DNA of 64,000 bases from Butyrivibrio hungatei DSM 14810 (GTDB taxonomy: Bacteria > Bacillota > Clostridia > Lachnospirales > Lachnospiraceae). Below are positions 52,605-62,396 of this stretch, piece by piece. Location: positions 62,001 through 126,000 of the forward strand of contig NZ_FRDH01000010.1 of the NCBI RefSeq assembly GCF_900143205.1. The letters are read 5' to 3'. The notes beneath the pieces were generated by a model. The model saw nothing but the letters and a program-made list of their open reading frames with translations. It made no database searches and had not been told where the DNA came from. The position numbers and the translations under genes were made by a program. The number at the start of each line of letters is the position of its first letter. The first letter of the stretch is position 1.

Positions 52605-53579
52605 TTAGCCAAGCACCTTATGTATCTCATCTGCCTGTGGCATCTCCAAAAATCTGGCCTCATCAAGATTTGTAATGATCTTGTCTTTGCCCTTTTCAAG
52701 ATAGCCAACAATGGCTGCTGGAATTCCAGCCTCTTCTAAATCTCTTACAAGTGCCTCGCCGTCCTCAGTCGCAAATAAAAGTGCTCCTCCTGAAGTCAGG
52801 ACGTATGGGTTTATCTCAAAGAACTCACATACTTCGATAGTCTCCTGTCTTACCGGGATACATTTTAAATCGACTTTTAGTCCAGTTCCTGCGCGTTCTC
52901 CCATTTCCCAAAGTGCGGCATATATACCACCACAGGAAACATCGTGAATCGCACTGACGCTGGACTTCATGGCGACTGCGGCCTCACTATTTATTCCAAG
53001 GAGCTTAGAAAGCTCCTCTGCATCATCTATAAATGGCTCTGGATACTTGGTAGCAAGCTCCGCTCGTTTCTCAGCTGCTAGCATTGCTGTACCTTCCATG
53101 CCTATCCACTTACTAACTACAAGCGCATCTCCCGCCTTGGGCTTACTCTTGTATAGATTCTTTATCATAACCTCTGTTCCTACGCAGGTTGCTGTAACTA
53201 TTGGTCTAGTAACAGCTTCTGTAACTTCTGTATGGCCGCCTGCATAGGCTATGTCATTTATATTGCATGCGCTTATGGCATCTCTTACTATCTTTTTAAG
53301 TACTGCTTCTTCACTATCTTTATCAAGTAATATATTAACTACCACATGGTCAGGGTTTATTCCCTGGGCTATCAGAGAATTTGTCGCCTTCATAACAGCA
53401 TAATATCCGCACTTTGATACGTTTGTCGTAATAGTTGCTGTTGCAGAAAAACTATTTTCAGATTCAGAAAAAGCGCAGTCTGCCCCTACAGCTGCGCTTG
53501 TCTTTTTATTTGATTCAGTTTTTATGAGCTTTATGATGGAACGCTTGAGAGCATTCTCTGTTATCTTGCCAATTCTCAT
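52605..53579 (-). CDS. AIR synthase-related (PurM/HypE-like) protein
   Basis: A 324-residue PurM-superfamily protein. ATP-binding side: GADCAFSESENSF and GYYAVMKATNSLIAQGINPD; C-terminal AIRS_C half: GDALVVSKWIGMEGTAMLA, IHDVSCGGIYAALWEMGERA and LTSGGALLFA. It resembles HypE but lacks HypE's terminal Cys (it ends HKVLG) and has no hyp or hydrogenase neighbours. Relatives are widespread in Clostridia without a proven role. It is 39 bases from the Lrp gene on the same strand. Confidence 0.85.
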   Translation of the reverse strand: MRIGKITENALKRSIIKLIKTESNKKTSAAVGADCAFSESENSFSATATITTNVSKCGYYAVMKATNSLIAQGINPDHVVVNILLDKDSEEAVLKKIVRDAISACNINDIAYAGGHTEVTEAVTRPIVTATCVGTEVMIKNLYKSKPKAGDALVVSKWIGMEGTAMLAAEKRAELATKYPEPFIDDAEELSKLLGINSEAAVAMKSSVSAIHDVSCGGIYAALWEMGERAGTGLKVDLKCIPVRQETIEVCEFFEINPYVLTSGGALLFATEDGEALVRDLEEAGIPAAIVGYLEKGKDKIITNLDEARFLEMPQADEIHKVLG

Positions 53580-53618
53580 ATAACCGCCATATTCTATGCA
53601 AATGTTTACAGTTTCAGA

Positions 53619-55178
53619 TTATCCTTGTAATTCCTCTTCCTCAGCAGCTTGCTGGTCTCTAAGCTGCTGATTGGCTGCATCTACAGCATCCTGAGCTGCC
53701 TGTGCTGCCGCTGCTTCATTCTCAGTACCCTGAGCGTTCCTAGCTGCTCCAAGGGCTCCTGCTACAGCTTTGATAGTTCCAACATCTCCTGTTGAGATAG
53801 CTGTCTGTATCTTGGCCATGGCGCTTTCATCGGCACCAGCTGTTCCTATTGTGATAATTCTAGGAACCATCTTGTATGTACTGCTATTAACAACTTCTCT
53901 GCTAACTTCCTGACCATTTTCTGTAACGATCTTCCAGAGCTGTGCCTTGTATCCAAGGTGTGCTGACTGTGTTCCCACATAGCCAAGTGACTGTGATGGG
54001 TCTGTTACATATTGATCTGCGGAAGCAGGTGTAGTCTCTAATACTTCGCTCTTGTACTCTACCTTATGACCTGGATCTCTAGTCTCAACGCCATAGATAG
54101 TAAAAGTAATATGCTTGTCTGGTGTAGTATAACCTTCAATATAGATAGGAGCATCTGTGCTGTTCACAAACTTAAAGTTCTTGCCGCCAGACTCTGCAAT
54201 AGCTGCATCTGCAGAAGGCTCTACATAAGTTACGATCATTGAATGATTGTGTCTCTCTGTTACCTCAAGCTCAGCAAGAAGTACTGCGTTATAAAGAGTT
54301 GTTGATACCTGGCATATTCCGCCGCCAACACTCTCAACAACAAGTCCGTTAAGATATGAACCTGCTGGGAAATATCCGTTAGCTTCTGTGAAAGGAGTGA
54401 TAGTATCAAGAACTGAGAACTCCTCCCCTGGATAAATTGTTGATCCATTGATGTGTGCACATCCATTAGCTACGTTAGCACTTCTAGCTGCTCCAGATGT
54501 CCTGTAGCTTGTAGTATAAGTTCCAAGTACGTCTCTTACCTTTGAAAGCTCATCAGCGCTTCCTTTTGGAGCATCCTCTTTTACAGAGAGCTGAATAACT
54601 GTATTGTCTGCGCTCCAGTCATTCTTGATGAAGTCCTTGATGATTCCTACTGATTCTGCGACATCCACAAGGTATCCTGTCTGACCTTCTGTTACTTCAA
54701 AACCGTTCTCAGTCTTCTTAAGACCATAGTTTACTGTCTTTTGATCAAAATTCTTGCTGCACTTTGCAAGTACATCCTGCAAAGCCTCTTCGTTATAACC
54801 ATACTCGATATCAAAATTGTGATTATTTCTCTCAAGGTCCTTCATGGCTTTGTATCTCTGAACGATGTTGCCTTCGTGACCAAGAGCATATGCTTCATCT
54901 GCTATGTCTGTATTATTCCATGTAATGCCGAGATCTGAGGCCATAACTGTTATAGTCTTGCCTTCACCGGCTGATAATGTAAGTTCACTGCTGTTTAATT
55001 CCTGGAAATAAGCTTCGATAGTGGTATTTGCATCAGCAATTGTCATACCGGATACATCAATGTTACCGATATATACGCCATTTGCAATTGTGCCCTTATC
55101 AGATGCCTGCACATTTATAGCAGGGCATACTAAGATAGATAAGAAAAGGAGAAAAATTCCTCCAAAAAATTTTTTCAT
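53619..55178 (-). CDS. secreted VanW-family protein
   Basis: A 519-residue protein with a signal peptide (MKKFFGGIFLLFLSILVCPA, cleavage near NVQA). A peptidoglycan-binding PG_4-like region (~30-220: IGNIDVSGMTIADANTTIEA) is followed by the VanW domain (~225-365: YPGEEFSVLDTITPFTEANG, VESVGGGICQVSTTLYNAVL, RHNHSMIVTYVEPSADAAIA). The C-terminus is an Ala/Gln/Glu-rich tail (~480-519). It acts at the cell wall; VanW's chemistry is unknown. GAGGAAG precedes the ATG. Divergent from the small anchored protein gene. Confidence 0.92.
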   Translation of the reverse strand: MKKFFGGIFLLFLSILVCPAINVQASDKGTIANGVYIGNIDVSGMTIADANTTIEAYFQELNSSELTLSAGEGKTITVMASDLGITWNNTDIADEAYALGHEGNIVQRYKAMKDLERNNHNFDIEYGYNEEALQDVLAKCSKNFDQKTVNYGLKKTENGFEVTEGQTGYLVDVAESVGIIKDFIKNDWSADNTVIQLSVKEDAPKGSADELSKVRDVLGTYTTSYRTSGAARSANVANGCAHINGSTIYPGEEFSVLDTITPFTEANGYFPAGSYLNGLVVESVGGGICQVSTTLYNAVLLAELEVTERHNHSMIVTYVEPSADAAIAESGGKNFKFVNSTDAPIYIEGYTTPDKHITFTIYGVETRDPGHKVEYKSEVLETTPASADQYVTDPSQSLGYVGTQSAHLGYKAQLWKIVTENGQEVSREVVNSSTYKMVPRIITIGTAGADESAMAKIQTAISTGDVGTIKAVAGALGAARNAQGTENEAAAAQAAQDAVDAANQQLRDQQAAEEEELQG

Positions 55179-55245
55179 AATGCTTCCTCTGTGCTATGAT
55201 GAAAATAAAAAAAAATTACCCACTTTTACTGAAAGGATATTATAG

Positions 55246-55905
55246 ATGAAATTACCCTTTTTAGCAAGTTTCATTATACTTGCAATCTTTTTCAATATCA
55301 GCATGCGTCGCGTTTCCAGAAAGGTCGAACAGAAGGAAGAAGACTTCTGGGAAAGGGAACGCAAATCAAATGAAGTCAGAAGAAAGAGCCTTGAAGGACT
55401 TGAATATGTACACATTCCATTCAATCTCCTTCCTTTTGATACAGCAGGTGACAACGAAGCGCTACAAAATGCAGAAAATGATCTAAAAGCGCTAGCCTTC
55501 GAAAAGATTGTTAACTTTACTGGTATTTCAAATACAGATTTAAAGCTCGAGTATGGAACAGCTAACATAACTGCTCTTACTCAATACGATCAGAACTATA
55601 CCACTCTAGTACGTGCCCTCCAGAACTGGGGCGAACTCCTCTACAATCAGGGCCGCTACGAAGATGCTGCCAAGGTTTTGGAGTTCTCAGTAAAGACTAG
55701 AACTGACGTAACAGCAACCTACAGACTTCTTGTAGATATCTACAAAACCAAGTTAGAGCTTAGTGAAGAAGAGATTGAAAAGAAGATAAACGGTCTTATT
55801 CCAATTGCCAAGAATCTTAACTCTCTTAGCAAAAGACCTATATTACAGCTTCTTGGTGTTCCTATGGAGGAAACCAAGAAAAAACCTCCACTTGTTACTT
55901 TCTAA
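55246..55905 (+). CDS. membrane-anchored hypothetical protein with TPR-like helices
   Basis: A 219-residue protein: one N-terminal membrane helix (FLASFIILAIFFNISM), a charged coiled stretch (RKVEQKEEDFWERERKSNEV), then helical repeats that look like TPR pairs (LVRALQNWGELLYNQGRYED, AAKVLEFSVKTRTDVTATYR). C-terminal PMEETKKKPPLVTF. No family name recalled beyond the TPR likeness. It is probably a cytoplasmic-facing or wall-side scaffold. AAAGGATA precedes the ATG. Confidence 0.75.
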   Translation: MKLPFLASFIILAIFFNISMRRVSRKVEQKEEDFWERERKSNEVRRKSLEGLEYVHIPFNLLPFDTAGDNEALQNAENDLKALAFEKIVNFTGISNTDLKLEYGTANITALTQYDQNYTTLVRALQNWGELLYNQGRYEDAAKVLEFSVKTRTDVTATYRLLVDIYKTKLELSEEEIEKKINGLIPIAKNLNSLSKRPILQLLGVPMEETKKKPPLVTF

Positions 55906-55923
55906 CTGATATAGCTATAAAAC

Positions 55924-55957
55924 AAGCCGCAATAGAAACTAGTCTATTGCGGCTTTT
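55924..55957. terminator. bidirectional terminator
   Basis: 13-bp perfect stem AAGCCGCAATAGA/TCTATTGCGGCTT (55924-55936 with 55943-55955), 6-base loop, then TT. It serves the small anchored protein gene and, from the other side, galT. Confidence 0.9.
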
Positions 55958-55970
55958 ATATTTCTTTTTA

Positions 55971-57509
55971 TTAGAGAGCACTTACAAAGCGGTCAAATGC
56001 AGCCTGACCTTCTGCTGTTCTCTTATATACACCAGCATCTTCAAGTACGTGCATGAAGACTTCTCCGATTTCCTTCTGGATAATGTCATCAATGTTGTTC
56101 TCATCTATCACATCGTACTTAGTCTTAAAGGCATCTACCCAATCTGCATGCTTCTCAAGAACTTCGTCTTTTCTGATATCTGCTCCCTCAAGGATTGCTT
56201 TTTTGAGGTCAGCCATCTCAGTCTTAAGTCTTGCTGGAAGTACTGCAAGTCCCATGACCTCAATAAGACCAATGTTCTCTTTCTTGATATGATGGAGCTC
56301 AGCGTGTGGGTGATATACACCAAGTGGATGCTCATCAGTTGTGATATTGTTTCTAAGTACCAGATCAAGCTCGTAGTTGTCTCCACGCTTTCTGGCAATA
56401 GGAGTAATTGTGTTGTGAGGTGTTCCTTCCGTCTCTGCAAAAATAAATGCAGCTTCGTCAGTGTAGCCTCTCCACTTATTAAGGATCACATCTGCAAGAG
56501 CGATGATCCTCTCAGTATCTGGACCAGAAAGTCTGATAACAGACATAGGCCACTTAACGATTCCGCTCTGAACATCTTCAAAGCCCTTAACTGTAAATGT
56601 TCTCTCTACAGGAGCCTTGGCCATAGCGAATGTATAATGTCCGCCCTGGAAATGATCATGGCTAAGGATTGAACCTCCTACGATAGGAAGATCTGCGTTA
56701 GATCCTACAAAGTAGTGTGGGAACTGCTTAACAAAATCAAAGAGCTTGCAGAAAGTATTGTGCTCGATCTTCATAGGAATATGTTGTGAGTTAAATACGA
56801 TGCAGTGCTCGTTGTAATAAACATATGGAGAATACTGGAATCCCCACTTTGAATCCTGAATTGTTACAGGAATGATTCTGTGGTTCTCTCTTGCAGGATG
56901 ATCAACACGTCCTGAATATCCCTCGTTTTCCCAGCAGAGCTGACACTTAGGATAGCCTGACTGCTTGGCGTTGCGCGCTGCTGCAATAGCCTTAGGGTCC
57001 TTTTCTGGCTTGGAGAGGTTGATCGTAATATCAAGATCACCATACTCAGTAGGAGCGATCCACTTCATATCCTTTGCAATACGATAACGTCTGATGTAAT
57101 CGCTGTTCTTGGATAAGTTATAGTAGTAGTCTGTTGCTTCTACAGGATCTTTTTCATATTTAGCGCGGAACTTACTGATAATAGCGCTTGGTCTCTCAAC
57201 CATAAGTCCCATAAGTTTTGTATCAAAAAGATCTCTATATACAACGCTGTCGTTTTCAATAAGGCCATTTGCTGCTGCAAAGTCGTCCATATCCTTAAGA
57301 ACTGCCTCAAGATATGAAGCAAGTTCTTTCTCATCTGAAGGTACTTCCCCTGCAAGCTTCTCAATATCTGCACTGACATAATCAGCACTATCAAGGCCAA
57401 GGGCGATCAAAAGAGAGTTAACAGTATAGATAACATCCTCTTTTTCAATAAGACCTGTGGCAAGACCATATGCCACTAATTTATTTACTGACTCCTGAAT
57501 ATTACTCAT
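55971..57509 (-). CDS. galT: class 2 (Firmicute-type) galactose-1-phosphate uridylyltransferase
   Basis: Start placed at ATG 57509 (MSNIQESVNKLVAYG) with GGAG eight bases upstream; the longer frame starts with TTG. The 512-residue protein is the long GalT type of Firmicutes. The active-site His pair is in ILSHDHFQGGHYTF, and conserved segments include YPKCQLCWENEGYSGR, RIIPVTIQDSKWGFQYSPYV and EFDIT-free C-terminal LGVYHPHAELHHIKKENIGL. It swaps UMP between UDP-glucose and galactose-1-P in the Leloir pathway. galK is 21 bases upstream. Confidence 0.96.
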   Translation of the reverse strand: MSNIQESVNKLVAYGLATGLIEKEDVIYTVNSLLIALGLDSADYVSADIEKLAGEVPSDEKELASYLEAVLKDMDDFAAANGLIENDSVVYRDLFDTKLMGLMVERPSAIISKFRAKYEKDPVEATDYYYNLSKNSDYIRRYRIAKDMKWIAPTEYGDLDITINLSKPEKDPKAIAAARNAKQSGYPKCQLCWENEGYSGRVDHPARENHRIIPVTIQDSKWGFQYSPYVYYNEHCIVFNSQHIPMKIEHNTFCKLFDFVKQFPHYFVGSNADLPIVGGSILSHDHFQGGHYTFAMAKAPVERTFTVKGFEDVQSGIVKWPMSVIRLSGPDTERIIALADVILNKWRGYTDEAAFIFAETEGTPHNTITPIARKRGDNYELDLVLRNNITTDEHPLGVYHPHAELHHIKKENIGLIEVMGLAVLPARLKTEMADLKKAILEGADIRKDEVLEKHADWVDAFKTKYDVIDENNIDDIIQKEIGEVFMHVLEDAGVYKRTAEGQAAFDRFVSAL

Positions 57510-57530
57510 TTCCAAATCTCCATGGTTTTA

Positions 57531-58712
57531 TTAGATTACTTCTGGACCTGCACCAATCTCTACTGTGTAGAATGTAGCTTCGTATCCGATCTTCTTAAGG
57601 TAATTCTCGCCAACAGTCTTCTTGAAATTCTCAATAGCCTCGTCTTTGACAATAGAAACTGTGCAGCCACCGAATCCACCACCAGTCATTCTAGAACCGA
57701 TAACTCCAGGGATCTTCCAAGCTTCCTCAGCAAGTGTATCAAGCTCAACGCCTGTTACATCATAATCATCACGAAGTGACTCGTGTGACTGTCTCATAAG
57801 CTCACCAAAGCGTGCGATATCTCCGTCCTTAAGAACTTTAACAGCCTCGATTGTACGCTGGTTCTCATATACAGCATGCTTAGCCTTCTTCTGCATATCT
57901 GGATCTGTTAAAAGACCTTTGTTTGCCTCGAACTCCTCAATTGAAAGATCACCGAGTCCCTTGATATCAAGCTTCTTCTGAAGGATTGAAAGGGCTTCTT
58001 CGCACATGCTACGACGAGCATTGTACTGAGAATCTGTGAGCTTGTGCTTCTTGTTGGTGTTAGCAACGATGATCTTGGCACCATCAAGCTTGATTGGAGC
58101 ATACTCAAATGAAAGATCTGCTGTATCAAGGAAGATAGCGTTGTTCTCTTTACCCATTGCAACAGCGAACTGGTCCATGATACCGCAGTTACATCCATTG
58201 AAATTGTTCTCTGAATACTGACCAATAAGAGCAAGGTCCTGATTGGTTACGTCAAATCCATAGAGATCTCTTAAGATGAATCCTGTTAATACCTCAAGTG
58301 AAGCTGATGAAGAAAGGCCTGATCCGTTAGGGATATTGCCGTAGATAACCATATCAAAACCTGCATCAAGCTTCATTCCTCTCTTCTCAAAAGCCCAAAT
58401 AACACCAAGAGGATAGTTAACCCAACCTGCTGCCTCTGAAGGATTAAGTGCATCCTCAAGATTTGCTTCATATACACCAAACTTCTCCTGGTTTACTGAA
58501 TAGAAACGAACCTTCTTGTCATTTCTCTTGGCAGCTGCGCCATATGTACCAATAGTGAGAGCACATGGAAATACGTGTCCACCGTTATAATCTGTATGTT
58601 CTCCAATAAGATTTACTCTACCTGGAGCAAAGTATGCTTTAACATTCTCATTTTTGCCATAAACCTTCTCAAAGCTGTCAAGAACAGCCTTTTTCATTTC
58701 CTGATCGATCAT
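57531..58712 (-). CDS. galK: galactokinase
   Basis: Start placed at ATG 58712 (MIDQEMKKAVLDSFEKV) behind AAGGAGG. The 393-residue GHMP kinase has the galactokinase signature APGRVNLIGEHTDYNGGHVF, the ATP loop IPNGSGLSSSASLEVL, CGIMDQFAVAMGKENNA with the catalytic Asp, and GSRMTGGGFGGCTVSIV. It makes galactose-1-P for GalT. galE and a galactose transporter are not adjacent. Confidence 0.97.
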   Translation of the reverse strand: MIDQEMKKAVLDSFEKVYGKNENVKAYFAPGRVNLIGEHTDYNGGHVFPCALTIGTYGAAAKRNDKKVRFYSVNQEKFGVYEANLEDALNPSEAAGWVNYPLGVIWAFEKRGMKLDAGFDMVIYGNIPNGSGLSSSASLEVLTGFILRDLYGFDVTNQDLALIGQYSENNFNGCNCGIMDQFAVAMGKENNAIFLDTADLSFEYAPIKLDGAKIIVANTNKKHKLTDSQYNARRSMCEEALSILQKKLDIKGLGDLSIEEFEANKGLLTDPDMQKKAKHAVYENQRTIEAVKVLKDGDIARFGELMRQSHESLRDDYDVTGVELDTLAEEAWKIPGVIGSRMTGGGFGGCTVSIVKDEAIENFKKTVGENYLKKIGYEATFYTVEIGAGPEVI

Positions 58713-58834
58713 ATAACCTCCTTGATCCATACAAACGTTTAAGTGTTTTTGTGATTTTATCTTACGATAGAGGCGAATTCTTTTCTATGCCTCATTGTTT
58801 CATATACCTGTCAAAATGTTAAATAAAATAAGTA

Positions 58835-58869
58835 TAAAAAAACCGGAGCAGATTTTTTATCTACTCCGG
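58835..58869 (-). terminator. terminator after telA
   Basis: On the minus strand stem CCGGAGTAGAT/ATCTGCTCCGG (58869-58859 with 58853-58843, one mismatch) followed by seven T. About 20 bases past the telA stop. Confidence 0.9.
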
Positions 58870-58887
58870 AATCAATATTTCAAGTAA

Positions 58888-60051
58888 TTAGTTCTTTGCA
58901 GCCTCTAAAAGCTTATCCTTAAGCTGGCTCTCGATCTGAGCAAGCTCTGCCTCAGCTTCACGACGCTTTGTCTTACCTTCTGTCTGGATTTTGAGTACTT
59001 CATCAAGAGTTGAGATAAGTGACTCGTTTGTATGCTTAAGAGTCTCGATATCAACAATTCCTCTCTCAGCCTCTTTAGCACTCTCTATTGTAGCAACCTT
59101 AAGTGCATCAGCGTTCTTTCTAAGAAGCTTATTTGTCATATCATTAACTTCTCTCTCTGCCTCAGCAGCCTGTGTTGCATGCTCGATACCGATAGCGATC
59201 ACCATCTGGTTCTTCCAAAGAGGAATAGTGTTAACGATTGTAGACTGGATCTTCTCAGCCATTACTGTGTCTGAGCTCTGCACCATACGGATCTGTGGAC
59301 CAGTCTGCATTGCGATTGTTCTTGTAAGCTCAAGGTCATAAATCTTCTTCTCAAATCTATCGCACTTGTTAGCAAAATCTTTTGCCTTCTCAGCATCCTC
59401 AGGAAGCCCTGTCTCTGCTGCCTTCTTCTGAAGCTCTACTAGTGTTGTGCTTCTCTCTTCCTCAAGTCTCTTCTTACCAGCAAGGATGTACATTGAAAGT
59501 TCCTTGTAGTAATTGAGGTTAAGGTCGTACATTCTATCAAGAAGCTCAACGTCCTTCATAAGAGTAACCTGATGTCTCTCAAGCTCATTGCTGATAGTCT
59601 GAACGTTTGTCTCTACCTTGCTGTACTTAGCCTTAAGAGATTCGATCTTGTTTGCCCCTTTCTTGAAAAGAGCTCTTAATCCTTTCTCATCCTCATCAAT
59701 CTCAAAGTTCTTGAGCTGTGTAACGAGATCAGTGATCATGTCACCAACTTCGCCCATATCCTTGGTCTTAACGTTGTCGATTGCTTTTTCTGAGAAATCT
59801 GCAAGCTTCTTCTGAGTACCAACACCGTAGTTCATGATACCTGTTGAGTTTGTGATATCAATCTGCTTGCTGAACTCCTCAACCTGCTTGAGCTCCTCTT
59901 CTGAAAGCTGAGCCTCAAGAGCAACGTTTCCGTTGTCCTTCTTTTCCTCTGCAGGTGCCTCCATTGTTGCTGTAGCTGCCTGTGGCTCCTCAGCCCCAAA
60001 TGATAATGATGGTGCAGCTGGTGCTGCATCGAACTGTAAATCTGCTCCCAT
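58888..60051 (-). CDS. telA: TelA/toxic-anion-resistance family protein
   Basis: A 387-residue helical, coiled-coil-rich cytosolic protein. A low-complexity Ala/Pro/Glu N-terminus (~1-45) leads into the TelA domain (VEEFSKQIDITNSTGIMNYG, DVELLDRMYDLNLNYYKELS, then MYILAGKKRLEE, PLWKNQMVIAIG, EHATQAAEAEREVNDMTNKL). Linked in some species to tellurite or nisin tolerance; the molecular role is unknown. AAGGAGGAG precedes the ATG. It follows the XpaC-family gene, a pair seen together in many Firmicutes. Confidence 0.9.
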   Translation of the reverse strand: MGADLQFDAAPAAPSLSFGAEEPQAATATMEAPAEEKKDNGNVALEAQLSEEELKQVEEFSKQIDITNSTGIMNYGVGTQKKLADFSEKAIDNVKTKDMGEVGDMITDLVTQLKNFEIDEDEKGLRALFKKGANKIESLKAKYSKVETNVQTISNELERHQVTLMKDVELLDRMYDLNLNYYKELSMYILAGKKRLEEERSTTLVELQKKAAETGLPEDAEKAKDFANKCDRFEKKIYDLELTRTIAMQTGPQIRMVQSSDTVMAEKIQSTIVNTIPLWKNQMVIAIGIEHATQAAEAEREVNDMTNKLLRKNADALKVATIESAKEAERGIVDIETLKHTNESLISTLDEVLKIQTEGKTKRREAEAELAQIESQLKDKLLEAAKN

Positions 60052-60094
60052 GTTCTCCTCCTTAAATACCTTTCCTTCTATAATAATTTGATTT

Positions 60095-61321
60095 TTAATC
60101 CTGTTTGAGCTGCATAGCCATGCCCTGACCTTCTGTTGTCAGACCATCCTGTGCCATCATAGTCTTCATGACTGAGATGTCTGAAGAGATATCCCAGGCC
60201 ATATCCTGGAACATGCTATCAAGAAGCTTCTCAAAGGCCTCGTTGATAGTATCCATTGCTGTGCTGATCTCAGCCTTGGTCTGCTGAACATTTTCACCTA
60301 CACCTGCCTGCTTATCAAGTTCTACATAAGCATCCAGAAGCTTCTTAGTTGTAGGAAGATAATAATTCATAAGCTTATGAAGATCATCAGCGCTTCCTGG
60401 ATTCTTTTTAACTTTCTCAAAGATCCTGTTCATGATATTCTCAAGACGATATAACTTGTCCGACATCTGCTCTGTATCTGGGATGATATCGTTTGTAGCT
60501 CGTACAAATCTGATATAATCTTCGCCCTCAGCGATAAGTCCCTCAACGCCAGTAAGGTTAGCTCTTGTAGTAGCGTTAACTCCAAGCGAAGCCTTCTGCT
60601 GGTCAAGTTCCTTCTTTTCTCTGGCAAGTCTGTCCTTCTCAGCTCCAAGATACATCTGATATGCAGCGTCAGTGATCATAAATGTTGTCTCTGTGCTGTC
60701 AAACTTGGCTCTAGGAAGATATCCAGCCTTGACCATTTCCTTAAGATCCTTGGTAACTTCCTTGTCAGTCTTAACTACCTGCTGAGCAAGTTCTGAAACC
60801 TTGAAGTATTCTTTATCCTTGATGATATTGCCAAATTTGTGGAAAAGCTTGGCAAGCTTGAGTTTCTTGATACCGCCAAAGAGCCATAACAAACATGCTC
60901 CCATAGAAGCGATACCAGTAACCAGCATCCATAACCATGCACCACCAAATATTGCGCTAAACACTATTCCGCATATTAAAAGTGGTAACGCTCCAAAAAA
61001 TCCTACCAAAGATGAGAATACAATACTCAACACACCATCATATCTGCTGACTTTCTTGGCAAAAAACGGATAACTTGTCTTAACTGCGGCTGCTGGATTC
61101 TGATTATAGCTATATTTGTGCTGATAATACTCTTTGCGTCCGCTTGAATATATAGTCCTCTGAGGAATAGAAACAGCCTTGACTGCATCTGTTATCTCAC
61201 TGGCAAGTTTGCTGTAATCATTTTTATTGATCGCATTAGAAACGCTTTGTAATATATCTTGTCCTGCTTTTACACTAGAATCTATGATCTCTCTAGTGAT
61301 CTCTTCTGTATTTTTCTCCAC
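60095..61321 (-). CDS. XpaC-family (5-bromo-4-chloroindolyl phosphate hydrolysis) membrane protein
   Basis: Start placed at GTG 61321 (encoding MEKNTEEITREIIDSS) behind GGAGG; the frame extends 62 codons further but that part has no site and poor composition. The 408-residue protein has a soluble N-terminus, two close hydrophobic segments (~85-130: VLSIVFSSLVGFFGALPLLI, WLWMLVTGIASMGACLLWLF), then helical domains (FKVSELAQQVVKTDKEV, LMNYYLPTTKKLLDAYVELD). XpaC proteins are named for a colony phenotype and lack a known mechanism. Upstream partner of telA. Confidence 0.87.
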   Translation of the reverse strand: MEKNTEEITREIIDSSVKAGQDILQSVSNAINKNDYSKLASEITDAVKAVSIPQRTIYSSGRKEYYQHKYSYNQNPAAAVKTSYPFFAKKVSRYDGVLSIVFSSLVGFFGALPLLICGIVFSAIFGGAWLWMLVTGIASMGACLLWLFGGIKKLKLAKLFHKFGNIIKDKEYFKVSELAQQVVKTDKEVTKDLKEMVKAGYLPRAKFDSTETTFMITDAAYQMYLGAEKDRLAREKKELDQQKASLGVNATTRANLTGVEGLIAEGEDYIRFVRATNDIIPDTEQMSDKLYRLENIMNRIFEKVKKNPGSADDLHKLMNYYLPTTKKLLDAYVELDKQAGVGENVQQTKAEISTAMDTINEAFEKLLDSMFQDMAWDISSDISVMKTMMAQDGLTTEGQGMAMQLKQD

Positions 61322-61490
61322 CCTAAACCTCCAAAAAGCGTCAAAACAACACCAAAAACGCAAGTCTATTTTACAGTAATTATCCACAAAAAACAATGAT
61401 AATGCGTATCTTTTCCACTTGAACACACTAGTAGTTAGTTGATAATATTGTTTTGTAGAATTTCTTGTAATTATAGCGAAAGGAACCAAA

Positions 61491-62396
61491 ATGGAAAAGG
61501 CATACAAGCTACTTTTTAATACAGAGGAATCTGATGATCTTTACGTTTATTGCTGCGGATTGTCACAGACACTTCCTGGCCACAGCTTTGGCCCTGCACT
61601 TAAACCTCACTTCATGATCCATTACGTTATAAGTGGCAAAGGCTCTTTTTCCATTGGAGGCAAAAAATATCCTCTCAAGGAAAACTACGGCTTCCTCATT
61701 GTTCCTGAAGAGCTTGCTTACTACGTTGCTGACAAGTCCGACCCTTGGACCTATGTTTGGATAGGATTCGGGGGCAAAAGAGCTGAGCAGATAGTTTCAC
61801 AGCTTGGCTTATCCCTTCAGCAGCCAGTATTTAAGAGTACCGAATCCGAGACCATCTATAACCTTGTAAAAGATATGATGGATCACAATACCTTTAGTGT
61901 AGAGGACGTTCTTAGAAGAAACGGCCTTCTTTCTATGTTCCTTTCTGTCATTGCGTCAGGCCTTTCCGTAACTCCAAAGAGCGATTCCGGAAGCGCCAAT
62001 GATTACGTTAATAGGGCGCAGGCCTTTGTTAGGAGTAATTATTGTAACCCAATAAAGGTCACAGATATAGCTGATTATGTATGTATTAACAGAAGCTATT
62101 TATACACTCTTTTCCAAAATGCCCTTGGTATTTCGCCGCAGCAATATCTAGCTAGTTATAGGATTGCCAAGGCAACAGAACTTTTGCAGCTTACAGCTCT
62201 TCCTATAGAATCTATAGCTATTTCCTGTGGATACTCTGATCCACTTGTCTTTTCAAAGGCATTTAAACAAGAAAAAAAGATGTCCCCTACCGCCTACCGC
62301 AAATCACTTCCAAAGAGTGATACTGAAGCAGGAAGCAAGGAACATCTCAAGCAAGTCGAAAAACTTATAGAAGAAAAACAACAAGAATCACTGTAA
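61491..62396 (+). CDS. AraC-family transcriptional regulator
   Basis: A 301-residue regulator: cupin-like sensor (~10-150: HFMIHYVISGKGSFSIGGKK, ENYGFLIVPEELAYYVADKS, PWTYVWIGFGGKRAE) and two C-terminal helix-turn-helix units (IKVTDIADYVCINRSYLYTL, IESIAISCGYSDPLVFSKAF, ~190-275). This layout matches MsmR/RafR-type regulators of alpha-glucoside or raffinose use; the ligand is not known. AAAGGAA precedes the ATG. Its 3' end overlaps the convergent glycogen phosphorylase gene by nine bases. Confidence 0.92.
   Translation: MEKAYKLLFNTEESDDLYVYCCGLSQTLPGHSFGPALKPHFMIHYVISGKGSFSIGGKKYPLKENYGFLIVPEELAYYVADKSDPWTYVWIGFGGKRAEQIVSQLGLSLQQPVFKSTESETIYNLVKDMMDHNTFSVEDVLRRNGLLSMFLSVIASGLSVTPKSDSGSANDYVNRAQAFVRSNYCNPIKVTDIADYVCINRSYLYTLFQNALGISPQQYLASYRIAKATELLQLTALPIESIAISCGYSDPLVFSKAFKQEKKMSPTAYRKSLPKSDTEAGSKEHLKQVEKLIEEKQQESL

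Noticed and set aside
55947-56672. 241-residue open frame on the plus strand
   Set aside because: Antisense shadow of galT; Cys/Leu/Ser-rich composition and no motifs.
61322-61507. N-terminal 62-codon extension of the XpaC-family protein
   Set aside because: The GTG at 61321 has a GGAGG site at proper distance, while the extension has none and overlaps the start of the divergent AraC gene.
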